From Oscillospiraceae bacterium (lineage in GTDB: Bacteria > Bacillota > Clostridia > Oscillospirales > Oscillospiraceae), in the NCBI GenBank assembly GCA_022793095.1, contig JAAWCD010000071.1:1-45689 (forward strand): a DNA stretch of 45,689 bases, in the 5' to 3' direction. A program made the position numbers and the translations under genes. Below the pieces are notes generated by a model that saw nothing but the letters and a program-made list of their open reading frames with translations, did no database searches and had not been told where the DNA came from. Every line of letters begins with the position of its first letter. Within the stretch, counting starts at the first letter, position 1. Of the stretch, positions 39,739 through 45,689 are shown in pieces.

Positions 39739-40785
39739 TCAGATAGACAGCAGACCAGCGGCCCGCAGGCTGGCCAGCAGGGCGTTGAACTGAGCTAGCA
39801 AATCGAGTTCGCTAGTGGCGTTAGCAACAGGCGCAGCCGGAGTAACCGTGCCAGCAGGGCCTGTAGGACCGGTGGGACCCGCAGCGCCGTCAGCGCCGGC
39901 AGGGCCAGTGGGACCGGTGGGACCCGCAGCGCCGTCGGCACCGGCTGCACCAGTCGCGCCAGCAGGACCAGTGGGGCCCGCAGGGCCGGCCGCGCCAGTA
40001 GGACCGGTGGGACCCGCAGGGCCGGCCGCACCGGCCGCGCCTGTGGCACCGGTCGCGCCCGTGGCACCAGCAGGGCCAGTAGGACCGGTGGGACCCGCAG
40101 GGCCGGCTGCACCGGCCGCGCCTGTGGCACCAGCAGGGCCAGTAGGACCGGTGGGACCCGCAGGGCCGGCCGTACCGGCCGCGCCTGTGGCACCGGTCGC
40201 GCCCGTGGCACCAGCAGGGCCAGTAGGACCGGTGGGACCCGCAGGGCCGGCCGCACCGGCCGCGCCTGTGGCACCGGTCGCGCCCGTGGCACCAGCAGGG
40301 CCAGTAGGACCGGTGGGACCCGCAGGGCCGGCCGCGCCAGCCGCGCCTGTGGCACCAGCAGGGCCAGTAGGACCGGTGGGACCCGCAGCGCCGGCTGCGC
40401 CAGCCGCGCCTGTGGCACCCGTGGCACCGGTCGCGCCTGTGGCACCAGCAGGGCCAGTGGGACCAGTGGGGCCCGCAGGGCCGGCCGCGCCAGCCGCGCC
40501 TGTGGCACCCGTGGCACCGGTCGCGCCTGTGGCACCAGCAGGGCCGGTAGGACCGGTGGGGCCCATCATGCCGTTCATGCCGTTCAGACCGGCAGGACCA
40601 GTGGGGCCGGTGGGACCAGTGGGGCCCAATACCGGACCAGGCTGGGGGCAGTAGGGCGGACAGGGTGGAGCAGGCGGGCAAGGCGATGGATAGGGCGGTG
40701 GGCAGGGCGAGATTCCGCCGCAGCCGCACCCACAGCCACACTCCTCCGGAAGACCGCTCAGATCAGAACACTGATAACGTTTCAT
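39739..40785 (-). CDS. Collagen-like repeat protein (BclA-type, probable spore surface)
   Basis: 348 residues. A Cys/Pro/Gly-rich N-terminal segment ([40 protein letters not shown]) precedes about 240 residues of G-x-y triplets, mostly [12 protein letters not shown], with no interruption of the triplet frame. A short C-terminal domain ([26 protein letters not shown]) is of the kind that may trimerise or anchor clostridial collagen-like proteins. Thr-rich GPT/GAT triplets are typical O-glycosylation sites. The ATG at 40783-40785 has AAAGGAG. A sigma-K-like promoter lies just upstream, in keeping with an exosporium role; this is inference, and a cell-surface role is the alternative. Confidence 0.9.
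   Translation of the reverse strand: MKRYQCSDLSGLPEECGCGCGCGGISPCPPPYPSPCPPAPPCPPYCPQPGPVLGPTGPTGPTGPAGLNGMNGMMGPTGPTGPAGATGATGATGATGAAGAAGPAGPTGPTGPAGATGATGATGATGAAGAAGAAGPTGPTGPAGATGAAGAAGPAGPTGPTGPAGATGATGATGAAGAAGPAGPTGPTGPAGATGATGATGAAGTAGPAGPTGPTGPAGATGAAGAAGPAGPTGPTGPAGATGATGATGAAGAAGPAGPTGPTGAAGPAGPTGPAGATGAAGADGAAGPTGPTGPAGADGAAGPTGPTGPAGTVTPAAPVANATSELDLLAQFNALLASLRAAGLLSI
39840..40630 (-). repeat. Tandem collagen-triplet repeat tract
   Basis: Internal DNA-level tandem repeats of 9-, 18- and 45-bp units (for example GGACCGGTGGGACCCGCAG) encode Gly-Pro-Thr-Gly-Pro-Ala blocks. Near-identical copies suggest frequent slippage and length variation between strains. Confidence 0.85.
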
Positions 40786-40833
40786 TGGAGTCTCCTTTCC
40801 AGGTGATAGCCAAGGTATTTCCCCGGCCACAGC

Positions 40834-41628
40834 TCATTCTATGCCTGGAAGGATCTCCGCGTTCCCCCTTTCTTCTCCCAAATCCGACTGAAATTCTGTC
40901 AGCTGGCTCCAATACCGTTTTGGCATATTGCTTCTGCGAAGCTTGGGGTTTTCCCGCTCCCGGATGGAGATGGTATCGTAAAAGACCTTCCACATGCGCC
41001 GGTATTCCCGCTCCTCCTGGCTGGGCCGGGCCATTTGGAAGTCCTTCATGGGCGCTATGGCCCACCGGCCAGGCTGATAGAGCAGGGCCTCTTGATGGGT
41101 CCGGTCGTAGAGGAAAAAGGTCTCGTGGGAAAACCGGTCGCAGAAGTGGGGCCGCAGCAGGGGCAGCACCCGGTTTTTGGGCTCAATTTCCCCGGCCAGC
41201 AGGCCGCTGAAGTCGGAGAACCGAACAAAGCCTTGATATTGATGGGCCTCATGGGTGAGGAGGCGGACAGCATGGTCCAGCACGGCAACCCGGCCGTCGG
41301 TAAGCCAGTGGGTGACCTGTCCGCCCTCGGCGAAGCCCAGGCGGAGGAACTGATAAATCACCTGTTCCCGCTCCGGCAGGCAGGTGAGAAAGCCCAGGGC
41401 GGCCAGCCGCTGGGCGGCGGGGGAGATGTTTTTGGCAATTCCCTGATAGACTCGCAGGGCCTGCTCTTTCCGCGTTTGGATGATTCGCTCTGGGTACAGG
41501 GTCAGGCGGACCTCCTCCGGCCCGGCGAAGACCATGGGGCGCTCCCGCCGGGCGTAGCTCTCAAAAACGCAGGTGAGAAATCCGGCGAAGGTGCCATCGT
41601 ACAGGTATCTGTATTCTGTCCAGGCCAT
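40834..41628 (-). CDS. TIGR03915-family putative DNA repair/modification protein
   Basis: 264 residues. The start TEYRYLYDGTFAGFLTCVFESYARRERP, and later KNISPAAQRLAALGFLTCLPEREQVIYQFLRLGF, ending HLTDGRVAVLDHAVRLLTHEAHQYQGFVRFSDFSG...FYDRFAP-like RPHFCDRFSHETFFLYDRTH, match my memory of the TIGR03915 (DUF4130) family. Those proteins are usually paired with a radical SAM protein (TIGR03916) proposed to act in DNA repair or modification; no such gene is adjacent here. It lies between a lipoprotein gene and the collagen gene on the same strand, and its last codons overlap the candidate collagen promoter. Confidence 0.82.
   Translation of the reverse strand: MAWTEYRYLYDGTFAGFLTCVFESYARRERPMVFAGPEEVRLTLYPERIIQTRKEQALRVYQGIAKNISPAAQRLAALGFLTCLPEREQVIYQFLRLGFAEGGQVTHWLTDGRVAVLDHAVRLLTHEAHQYQGFVRFSDFSGLLAGEIEPKNRVLPLLRPHFCDRFSHETFFLYDRTHQEALLYQPGRWAIAPMKDFQMARPSQEEREYRRMWKVFYDTISIRERENPKLRRSNMPKRYWSQLTEFQSDLGEERGNAEILPGIE
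40835..40862 (-). promoter_or_regulatory. Candidate sigma-K promoter of the collagen-like gene
   Basis: On the minus strand CATAGAATG (complement 40835-40843) is one base off the sigma-K -10 consensus CATAnnnTA. An AC at the -35 position (complement 40861-40862) lies 17 bp upstream. It is 50 bp before the collagen start, inside the end of the previous gene. Short consensus, so chance is possible. Confidence 0.35.
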
Positions 41629-41641
41629 AAGAAGCCTCCTG

Positions 41642-42427
41642 CTATTCCACCGGGCCCAGGCTCGGCAGTTCGACCTCTTCTTGCAGCTTTTCCAGTGTGT
41701 ATAGACTGGCGTCGAAGCTGTCCAGAAGATTCAGCTCCCTGTGAAAAATATAGGACTTGTTCGCCTTGGCCTGCAAGAGGAGGTTGCATTCCAGCTGGTC
41801 CACGCTGTTGATGAAGTCGTAGAGGTATGCGGCGTAATCCTCCGAGCCCATGCCGTCCGGGAGGCGGAGAACGCATTTCACATAAGCTCCGCTCTCGGAG
41901 AGAAAGCGGTCTACCCCATCCTCTGGGGTCCAGGTTTTCGCTGTTTCGGGCATTTCCAGGGAAATGCGCTGGTCAATCACATAGTCCTTGGTCTCGCACA
42001 GGGCTAAAATGGGGGCCTCTGCCTCCTCTTGGAAATAGTAGACGGCGTAGCCGTCCCGCACGTCCTGATACATGGTCTGGGAAACGAGGGCCATGGTAGT
42101 CTGCTCCAGCGTACCGACGGGCGCAACCTGGCAGGAGTAAGAGGCTCCGGCGAAAAGACCGTAGTTTGTTAAATTTTCTCGGCCCACAACAAGAAATTCC
42201 ATCCCATACTTTTCCCGCAGCTGTCCAAGCAGATAGGCGCGGGCAGATTCCAGGTTGTTTTCAAAGGGACTGTTTGGATGCTCGGCATTTTTCAGGGTGT
42301 CCAGCCCCGAAAGAACCAGTTCTCCCGCCATGCCGCTCAATTGCTCCACTTCCTGCTGGGCGCGTTCCTTGCACCCGGACAGCAACATCAGGGCCAGCAG
42401 GGCGATGGGAATGATGGCTCGCTTCAT
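41642..42427 (-). CDS. Hypothetical lipoprotein
   Basis: 261 residues, family not recognised. The N-terminus MKRAIIPIALLALMLLSGC is a lipoprotein signal with lipobox LLSGC (Cys19). The mature part contains YGMEFLVVGRENLTNYG and a mixed alpha/beta pattern (YQDVRDGYAVYYFQEEAEAPILALC...EDYAAYLYDFINSVDQLECNLLLQAKANKSYIF). No catalytic motif stands out. The ATG at 42425-42427 has GGGAGG; the long in-frame upstream extension (to 42754) would run through a MITE remnant and is rejected. It precedes the TIGR03915-type gene by 13 bp, probably in one operon. Confidence 0.72.
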   Translation of the reverse strand: MKRAIIPIALLALMLLSGCKERAQQEVEQLSGMAGELVLSGLDTLKNAEHPNSPFENNLESARAYLLGQLREKYGMEFLVVGRENLTNYGLFAGASYSCQVAPVGTLEQTTMALVSQTMYQDVRDGYAVYYFQEEAEAPILALCETKDYVIDQRISLEMPETAKTWTPEDGVDRFLSESGAYVKCVLRLPDGMGSEDYAAYLYDFINSVDQLECNLLLQAKANKSYIFHRELNLLDSFDASLYTLEKLQEEVELPSLGPVE

Positions 42428-42516
42428 ATTGTGTGCGCCTCCCGGTGTTTCAATGATTTTCTTTATTATAACAGAACGAATGTTTGATTTCAAGGAGTAT
42501 CTTAAATCTTGGCGTT

Positions 42517-42549
42517 CTAGGCTCTGTTTGAAAAATGGTAATGTGTCCA
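42517..42549 (+). mobile_element. Truncated left end of MITE-B
   Basis: CTAG then GCTCTGTTTGAAAAATGGTAATGTGTCCA, matching the first 29 bp of MITE-B at 45310 with a few differences. The rest of the element is missing; a foreign coding fragment follows at once. This marks the left border of the decayed mobile region. Confidence 0.7.
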
Positions 42550-42550
42550 G

Positions 42551-42856
42551 TACAATATCCGAGACCTGGAGAGCAAGATATATGTGCTGGAACGCAAGGA
42601 GGTTCAGGATAAGTTCATCCGCCGGGTGGACGTTCAGACGGAGACCATCGAGCGGTATGTCCGGGAGGGAAAGCCGGTGCCCATGAGCGAACACCGCACC
42701 TTCAAGTATTTCAAAGAGGAGACACTGGAAAAGTATGCCCAGCTCACCCTGCACATTTCCCTGCTGTCAACGTATATTCCACTCGGCTTTCTCCCCCCTC
42801 ATTCGGTATTGTGTTGGTTGCCAAGAACAGCAACTCAGGAAAATCCTTTTCGGTAA
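42551..42856 (+). pseudogene. Truncated coding fragment, family not recognised
   Basis: An open frame without a proper start (first possible GTG at 42584, no Shine-Dalgarno) reads YNIRDLESKIYVLERKEVQ, DKFIRRVDVQTETIERYVRE and MSEHRTFKYFKEETLEKYAQ. This is well-formed protein sequence with charged helical character. After KYAQ the reading turns into low-quality sequence up to the stop, suggesting the gene was cut at both ends. I cannot name the family; it may come from a phage or conjugative element. Nothing gene-like is seen from 42857 to 43009. Confidence 0.55.
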
Positions 42857-43123
42857 AACCGTTCACGTCTAGCAGAGGCGCAATTGCGTTGCTCACACCG
42901 AATGGCCAAGCGGTGGTAGTTTACGCATAAGAAGCGAAAGCGCACACCGGCGTCAACGGCGCGGCCTCCTCACCCGCATGATTGAAACAATCACAAGTCC
43001 CGTGCTACAATGGCTTTATCCAAACTCAAGGAGGTGTTTAAGCTCATGGCTGAAGAACTCAGGTCAGGTGTTCATTCTCCTACGCGAAAATTGCAGCCCC
43101 CTTTATGGAAGGAGGTGGACGCC

Positions 43124-43288
43124 ATGACTGAAAAGGAACAGATGACCATACTGATCGATAACTATACCGATTTGCAGCGCATTAAATCTGCGGTTGATAA
43201 GGAAAAAGAAATCGACTATCAGATTAAGACTGTAAAGGCAAGGTTGGAGGCACTTGGCGTTGTAACCGAAGATCGGGACATTCGCTGA
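43124..43288 (+). CDS. Small phage-type hypothetical protein
   Basis: 54 residues, helical and charged: MTEKEQMTILIDNYTDLQRI, KSAVDKEKEIDYQIKTVKARLEALGV. This type of short protein occurs in clostridial prophages, but no function is known to me. The ATG at 43124 has a strong GGAAGGAGG eight bases upstream. An upstream in-frame ATG at 43046, also with AAGGAGG, would give 80 residues. A strong terminator follows within 10 bp. This one appears intact, unlike most of its neighbours. Confidence 0.6.
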   Translation: MTEKEQMTILIDNYTDLQRIKSAVDKEKEIDYQIKTVKARLEALGVVTEDRDIR

Positions 43289-43297
43289 ATCTGAAGC

Positions 43298-43334
43298 AGA
43301 AGAGCTCGTGGAAACACGGGCTCTTCTCTTTTTT
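43298..43334 (+). terminator. Intrinsic terminator after the small phage-type gene
   Basis: AGAAGAGCTCGTG (43298-43310), loop GAAA, CACGGGCTCTTCT (43315-43327), then CTTTTTT. Confidence 0.9.
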
Positions 43335-43386
43335 GCTCGGTAAAAACACAGGGGCAACAAATATATTGTAATAGGAGAGATAGACC

Positions 43387-43484
43387 ATGTTATATCGTGT
43401 ACCTTGAAGGGCATGATCGAGTGCGGTCAGACCGAAGGTATCGAGGCCGAGTATTCCGGGCTGATCGGGATGCTGAGTAAGTAA
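43387..43484 (+). pseudogene. Frameshifted remnant of a short phage protein (XkdX-like)
   Basis: ATG at 43387 with AGGAGAG reads MLYRVP then stops. In another frame the sequence continues LKGMIECGQTEGIEAEYSGLIGMLSK to a TAA at 43482-43484. Joined, this resembles the short phage proteins (about 40-50 residues, MxYRVLKxMIExGQTEGL...EYxxLIGML) found next to holin genes. The middle of the family pattern is missing, so there is a frameshift plus an internal deletion. The family name is from memory and moderately sure. Confidence 0.6.
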
Positions 43485-43501
43485 TCAACGGGAGAAAATG
43501 A

Positions 43502-43777
43502 ATGTTGACTGTCCAAGAGCTTTTAGCTGGCGTGGGCGGTCTGGTTCTGCTCCTTTTGACGCTGGTGCAAACTGCGCCCGTCAAGATCAATCCTTGGCCG
43601 GCACTGGCTAAAATCGACGACTATGAGCGGTACTGCGAGGAACATCCCGAGTATCCAAACAACCGGGCGGTCCTCGCTATCGAAAACATCCGGGCGGTCT
43701 ATAAGGAACGCTTGAAGAAACGGGACTTTCTTCGGGAAAGCCATGTTAAGGATGAAGAGGAGGGCGACGTATGCTGA
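43502..43777 (+). CDS. Phage holin-region protein with apparent internal deletion
   Basis: 91 residues. A membrane helix (VGGLVLLLLTLVQTAPVKINPWPALAKI) is joined directly to DDYERYCEEHPEYPNNRAVLAIENIRAVYKERL. From memory, phage proteins of this group have about 50 residues of coiled coil and a C-R-x-R-I-L-R-F-x-D-E block between these two parts. Here that block is absent, so the frame looks like an in-frame deletion product. The ATG at 43502 is preceded by GGGAGAAA. The stop overlaps the next ATG (ATGCTGA). Probably non-functional or residual. Confidence 0.55.
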   Translation: MLTVQELLAGVGGLVLLLLTLVQTAPVKINPWPALAKIDDYERYCEEHPEYPNNRAVLAIENIRAVYKERLKKRDFLRESHVKDEEEGDVC

Positions 43778-43938
43778 GCATCAAAACAAAGGAGGCCGCA
43801 CTCATTGTGGAGCAATCTGCTGATATTTTTGAGGAGTGGCCGGAGGCCGTCGTTGAAGGACCCGCACGATGGGGTTGGGTAATGAAAGGAGAAACATCAT
43901 GGAAAAGTCGAACACAATCCAGAAGCGCAATAACCTGA
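43771..43938 (+). CDS. Small hypothetical protein in phage remnant
   Basis: 55 residues: MLSIKTKEAALIVEQSADIF, then EEWPEAVVEGPARWGWVMKG and a basic tail KSRTQSRSAIT. The start overlaps the preceding gene and has GGAGGG upstream. The second half changes character after EEWPEAVVEG, so it may also be a deletion fusion. No family recognised. Confidence 0.4.
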   Translation: MLSIKTKEAALIVEQSADIFEEWPEAVVEGPARWGWVMKGETSWKSRTQSRSAIT

Positions 43939-43991
43939 ATACTGTCTACAGAGAGAGACGGGGAGCCTGGGCCTGGTGGGGCGCATCATGA
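43899..43991 (+). CDS. Very short open frame in phage remnant
   Basis: 30 residues, MEKSNTIQKRNNLNTVYRER followed by RGAWAWWGAS. The ATG at 43899 has AAAGGAGA six bases upstream. The first 18 residues look like the start of a real protein; the rest looks like a junction. Probably a truncated gene. Confidence 0.35.
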   Translation: MEKSNTIQKRNNLNTVYRERRGAWAWWGAS

Positions 43992-44261
43992 TTATGTCGT
44001 ATCGTTTCTGAGAGCGATGCGGATGGGCTGCATATCCGCTTCCAGTGTGGGCCGCGCAAGGACCCGGAGGCGCAGAAGGGCGTGTGCGGTGCGGACCTGC
44101 TGGAGATCGTGCGCGATCAGTTACGGGCGTTCCAGGCCGGACCGTTCTCCTGTCGGGAAAATGCCTGTGCCCTGACGCATATCGAGGAAGCCTTGATGTG
44201 GTTAAACCGTCGGGCCGAGGATAGGGCGGAGCGCAATGTATTGGGTACGGCCGAGAAATAA
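43992..44261 (+). pseudogene. Acb2/Tad1-hairpin-like phage protein, start codon lost
   Basis: An open frame after a TGA at 43989-43991 reads [18 protein letters not shown], then [40 protein letters not shown] and [20 protein letters not shown]. The pattern 'FQxGP...GxPFxCRENxxAxTxxEEAxMWLxxRxxDRxxRGVxGT' is that of small phage proteins now grouped with the Acb2/Tad1 hairpin domain, whose characterised members bind cyclic nucleotides and block CBASS or Thoeris defence. No ATG, GTG or TTG lies between the stop and the conserved region, so it looks truncated or frameshifted at its start. The family assignment is from memory. Confidence 0.55.
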
Positions 44262-44279
44262 CACAAGGAGGAATCGTAT

Positions 44280-44399
44280 ATGGAAAGCGTTCTGAATTGG
44301 TCTGTGGTCATCAGCATCATCGGTGTGCTGGTGGCGTATGCAGCCATGTTTGGGTATGACAAGCTCATGGAGGTTATCGGCAAGGCCGGCAAACAGTAA
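44280..44399 (+). CDS. Small single-pass membrane protein
   Basis: 39 residues: MESVLNWSVVISIIGVLVAY, AAMFGYDKLMEVIGKAGKQ. One membrane helix with a short basic tail. A strong AAGGAGG lies upstream of the ATG and the frame is intact. It follows the Acb2/Tad1-like remnant by 18 bp. Function unknown; phage origin by context. Confidence 0.55.
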   Translation: MESVLNWSVVISIIGVLVAYAAMFGYDKLMEVIGKAGKQ

Positions 44400-44412
44400 T
44401 TAGAAGCGGAAA

Positions 44413-44456
44413 AAGGTGTAGGAGTGTCGTTTATTCCTTGACTACTCCTACACCTT
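44413..44456 (+). terminator. Stem-loop after the phage remnant
   Basis: AAGGTGTAGGAGT (44413-44425) pairs perfectly with ACTCCTACACCTT (44444-44456). There is no T-run, so it could be a terminator or the trace of an attachment/recombination site. Confidence 0.5.
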
Positions 44457-44601
44457 GACCGTTTGGGCCTTGGAAATACGAGACTCTGTGCTTCCAATAT
44501 ATAACTTATTTCTAGACATTACATGCTAGTGTTCCACAAAATAGTAAATAGAAGTAGCATCGAGCTCTGAAATGTGGTAAAGTATCCTTAGGTGATAGAG
44601 G

Positions 44602-45560
44602 ATGAACCACAAATATATCATAACATTAACAGCCGATGAGCGGAACATACTGCGAGGCCTGATTGAAAAAGGACGAACTCAAGGGTACCGAATCAGACAC
44701 GCCTAAATACTGTTGAAACTGGATGAAATAGCAGAGAACCAGGAGTTGACATACGACAAAATTAAGGAAGCGTATCATGCTGCTCCTTGCATGATTTTCC
44801 AGATAGCAAAATGGCTCGTAACAGGCGGTATGGAATCGGCGCTGGGGCGGAAAGATCGAGTCAACTGGCACAGAAGCACATATCATAGCCATAGCCTGTT
44901 CAGAAGCACCGGAAGACCGGGAGCGGTGGACGCTACAGCTGATTGCGGATGAGTTGGTACGTCTTGGCGTTGTGGAGGGTATTTCAGATACAGTGGTGGT
45001 GGAAACACTGAAAAAAACGAACTTAAGCCTTGGCAAAAGAAAGGATGGTGCATCTCCAAACCAGGAGCGGAGTTTGTAGCGTGAATGGAGGATATTCTGG
45101 ACGTATATCAGCGGCCTTACGATCCTCTGCGCCCAGTGGTCTGTCTGGATGAGACAAACCGGCAGTTGATTGTCAAACGGAGCATCCCTGGTAAGACCCG
45201 GAAGTCTGGAACGAGAAGATCATGAATACCGCCGCTGCGGTGTGGTAGACCCGTTCGTTGCGTTTGAAGCGCTGGCCTGAAAGAGAGTGGTAAAGCTGAC
45301 TAACACTAGGCCTTGTTTGATAAATGGCAATGTGCCCAGCGGCGAGGGATTTTTTCGTCTGGCAAACAATTTTTCCGCAGGAATCCTGACGGATTTCAAG
45401 GGAAAATTGTGCCGCCCAGGCGGAAAAAGAACCGTCGTTTGGGCATGTTGACATTTTTCAAACAAGGCCTAGGGTACCCGTAGATTTTGCTCATTTCCTG
45501 CGGAAGTTGGTGGAGATTCATTACAGTCACTTTGAAAAATCGTTGGTGGGCCTGGTGTAA
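44602..45560 (+). pseudogene. IS630-family transposase, broken and split by a MITE
   Basis: The reading starts MNHKYIITLTADERNILRGL and meets a TAA at 44704, then continues ILLKLDEIAENQELTYDKI. After frameshifts it reads IAIACSEAPEDRERWTLQLI and LVRLGVVEGISDTVVVETLK, then MEDILDVYQRPYDPLRPVVC and LDETNRQL, with the first catalytic Asp in CLDET. HEYRRCGVVDPFVAFEAL follows, then KRVVKLTN. MITE-B interrupts it, and beyond it the sequence resumes VDFAHFLRKLVEIHYSHFEK. These blocks are in the normal order of an IS630 (Tc1/mariner-like) transposase. Several stops and frameshifts show that it is dead. The last DDE residues are absent. Confidence 0.85.
45306..45472 (+). mobile_element. MITE-B (159 bp) flanked by CTAG, inserted in the IS630 remnant
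   Basis: The element 45310-45468 has terminal repeats GCCTTGTTTGATAAATGGCA / complement GCCTTGTTTGAAAAATGTCA, with CTAG on both sides. The inner block CAATTTTTCCGCAGGAATCC...GGATTTCAAGGGAAAATTG is a diverged form of the inner block of MITE-A. The transposase sequence reads on across the site, so the insertion is later than the IS630 element. Confidence 0.85.
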
Positions 45561-45632
45561 AATATTGTGTAAGCGAAATTCGACAAAGTCAAGAAGAGGT
45601 GGGATGGAACGTGCCCAGGCGGCGGCCAGGGA
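45561..45632. other. Non-coding tail after the IS630 remnant
   Basis: No gene or repeat recognised. The composition shifts from AT-rich to GC-rich near 45600, which may be the right border of the decayed mobile region. Confidence 0.3.
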
Positions 45633-45689
45633 TCAGCCAGCGGCACGGCCGGAGAACAGGATCGCCAGCTGGCTGAGCACCAGGTCCCA
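45633..45689 (-). CDS. Possible C-terminal end of a gene entering from the right
   Basis: On the minus strand the last 18 codons read WDLVLSQLAILFSGRAAG before a TGA. It is too short to assign, and may be chance. Confidence 0.2.
   Translation of the reverse strand, partial: WDLVLSQLAILFSGRAAG

Noticed and set aside
39815-40654. Ala/Pro/Val repeat protein opposite the collagen gene, or a CRISPR-like array
   Set aside because: The repeats are the complement of Gly-x-y triplets. Units vary and have no unique spacers, so it is neither a gene nor a CRISPR array.
41642-42754. 370-residue form of the lipoprotein
   Set aside because: The extra N-terminus covers a MITE end and a foreign fragment; the lipoprotein signal and Shine-Dalgarno fix the start at 42427.
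44626-45036. Minus-strand open frame across the IS630 remnant
   Set aside because: The plus strand shows ordered IS630 transposase blocks; the minus frame is a shadow.

Overview
The window looks like chromosomal DNA of a GC-rich, spore-forming gut member of the Clostridia, most likely order Oscillospirales (Flavonifractor/Lawsonibacter/Intestinimonas-like). This is inferred from gene content: SpoIVB, a T-box ahead of ilvB, an L-box ahead of lysA with an N-acetyl (DapH) lysine branch, a full V-type ATPase operon, a DUF4860-type pilus cluster, a PocR-AraC regulator beside a corrinoid protein, and a clostridial collagen-like protein. No rRNA, tRNA or CRISPR array was seen.

Layout. 1-0.7 kb: the start of a YczE/YitT-type membrane protein and a small zinc-ribbon membrane protein. 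0.8-5.2 kb (minus): branched-chain amino acid genes ilvB-ilvN, a GNAT acetyltransferase and ilvC, with a sigma-A promoter and a T-box leader (probable Leu CUC specifier) ahead of ilvB. 5.3-7.7 kb: an acyltransferase/condensation-fold protein and spoIVB. 8.2-10.2 kb: PocR-AraC regulator plus an orphan corrinoid protein. 10.3-12.3 kb: a hairpin array, a TfoX-C-like protein and an overlapping ArsR/AraC pair. 12.5-17.6 kb: lysine riboswitch and lysA-dapF-dapA-dapB-dapH. 17.8-21.6 kb (minus): a compact type IV pilus-like operon ending in a PilT-type ATPase. 21.7-29 kb: transglutaminase lipoprotein, BTAD-type regulator, PHP phosphoesterase + ATP-grasp pair, and a chemoreceptor overlapping an FMN-binding lipoprotein. 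29.4-38.5 kb: V-ATPase operon G-C-I-K-F-E-A-B-D. 38.6-42.4 kb (minus): glycosyltransferase, collagen-like protein, TIGR03915-type protein and a lipoprotein. 42.5-45.7 kb: a decayed mobile region with phage-like gene remnants (one resembling the Acb2/Tad1 cyclic-nucleotide sponge family), a broken IS630 transposase and MITEs.

The most striking non-gene signal is a dispersed AT-rich palindrome family (TTCTTTTTCTT..AAGAAAAAGAA) inside operons. One half-element ('left') starts at or just after stop codons. The other half ('right') lies upstream of genes, usually directly before the Shine-Dalgarno. Complete left+right copies fill the dapB-dapH and ntpB-ntpD gaps. One right half has become the C-terminal codons of lysA. 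A second repeat family is a pair of ~96% identical 160-bp MITEs in inverted orientation, 18 kb apart, each flanked by CTTAG/CTAAG and each overlapping the stop codon of its upstream gene. A related 159-bp MITE sits inside the dead IS630 transposase.

Functionally the window mixes core metabolism (Ile/Leu/Val and Lys/DAP synthesis, ion-pumping ATPase), sporulation (SpoIVB, possible exosporium collagen protein with a sigma-K-like promoter) and environmental sensing (chemoreceptor/FMN lipoprotein, PocR-AraC).
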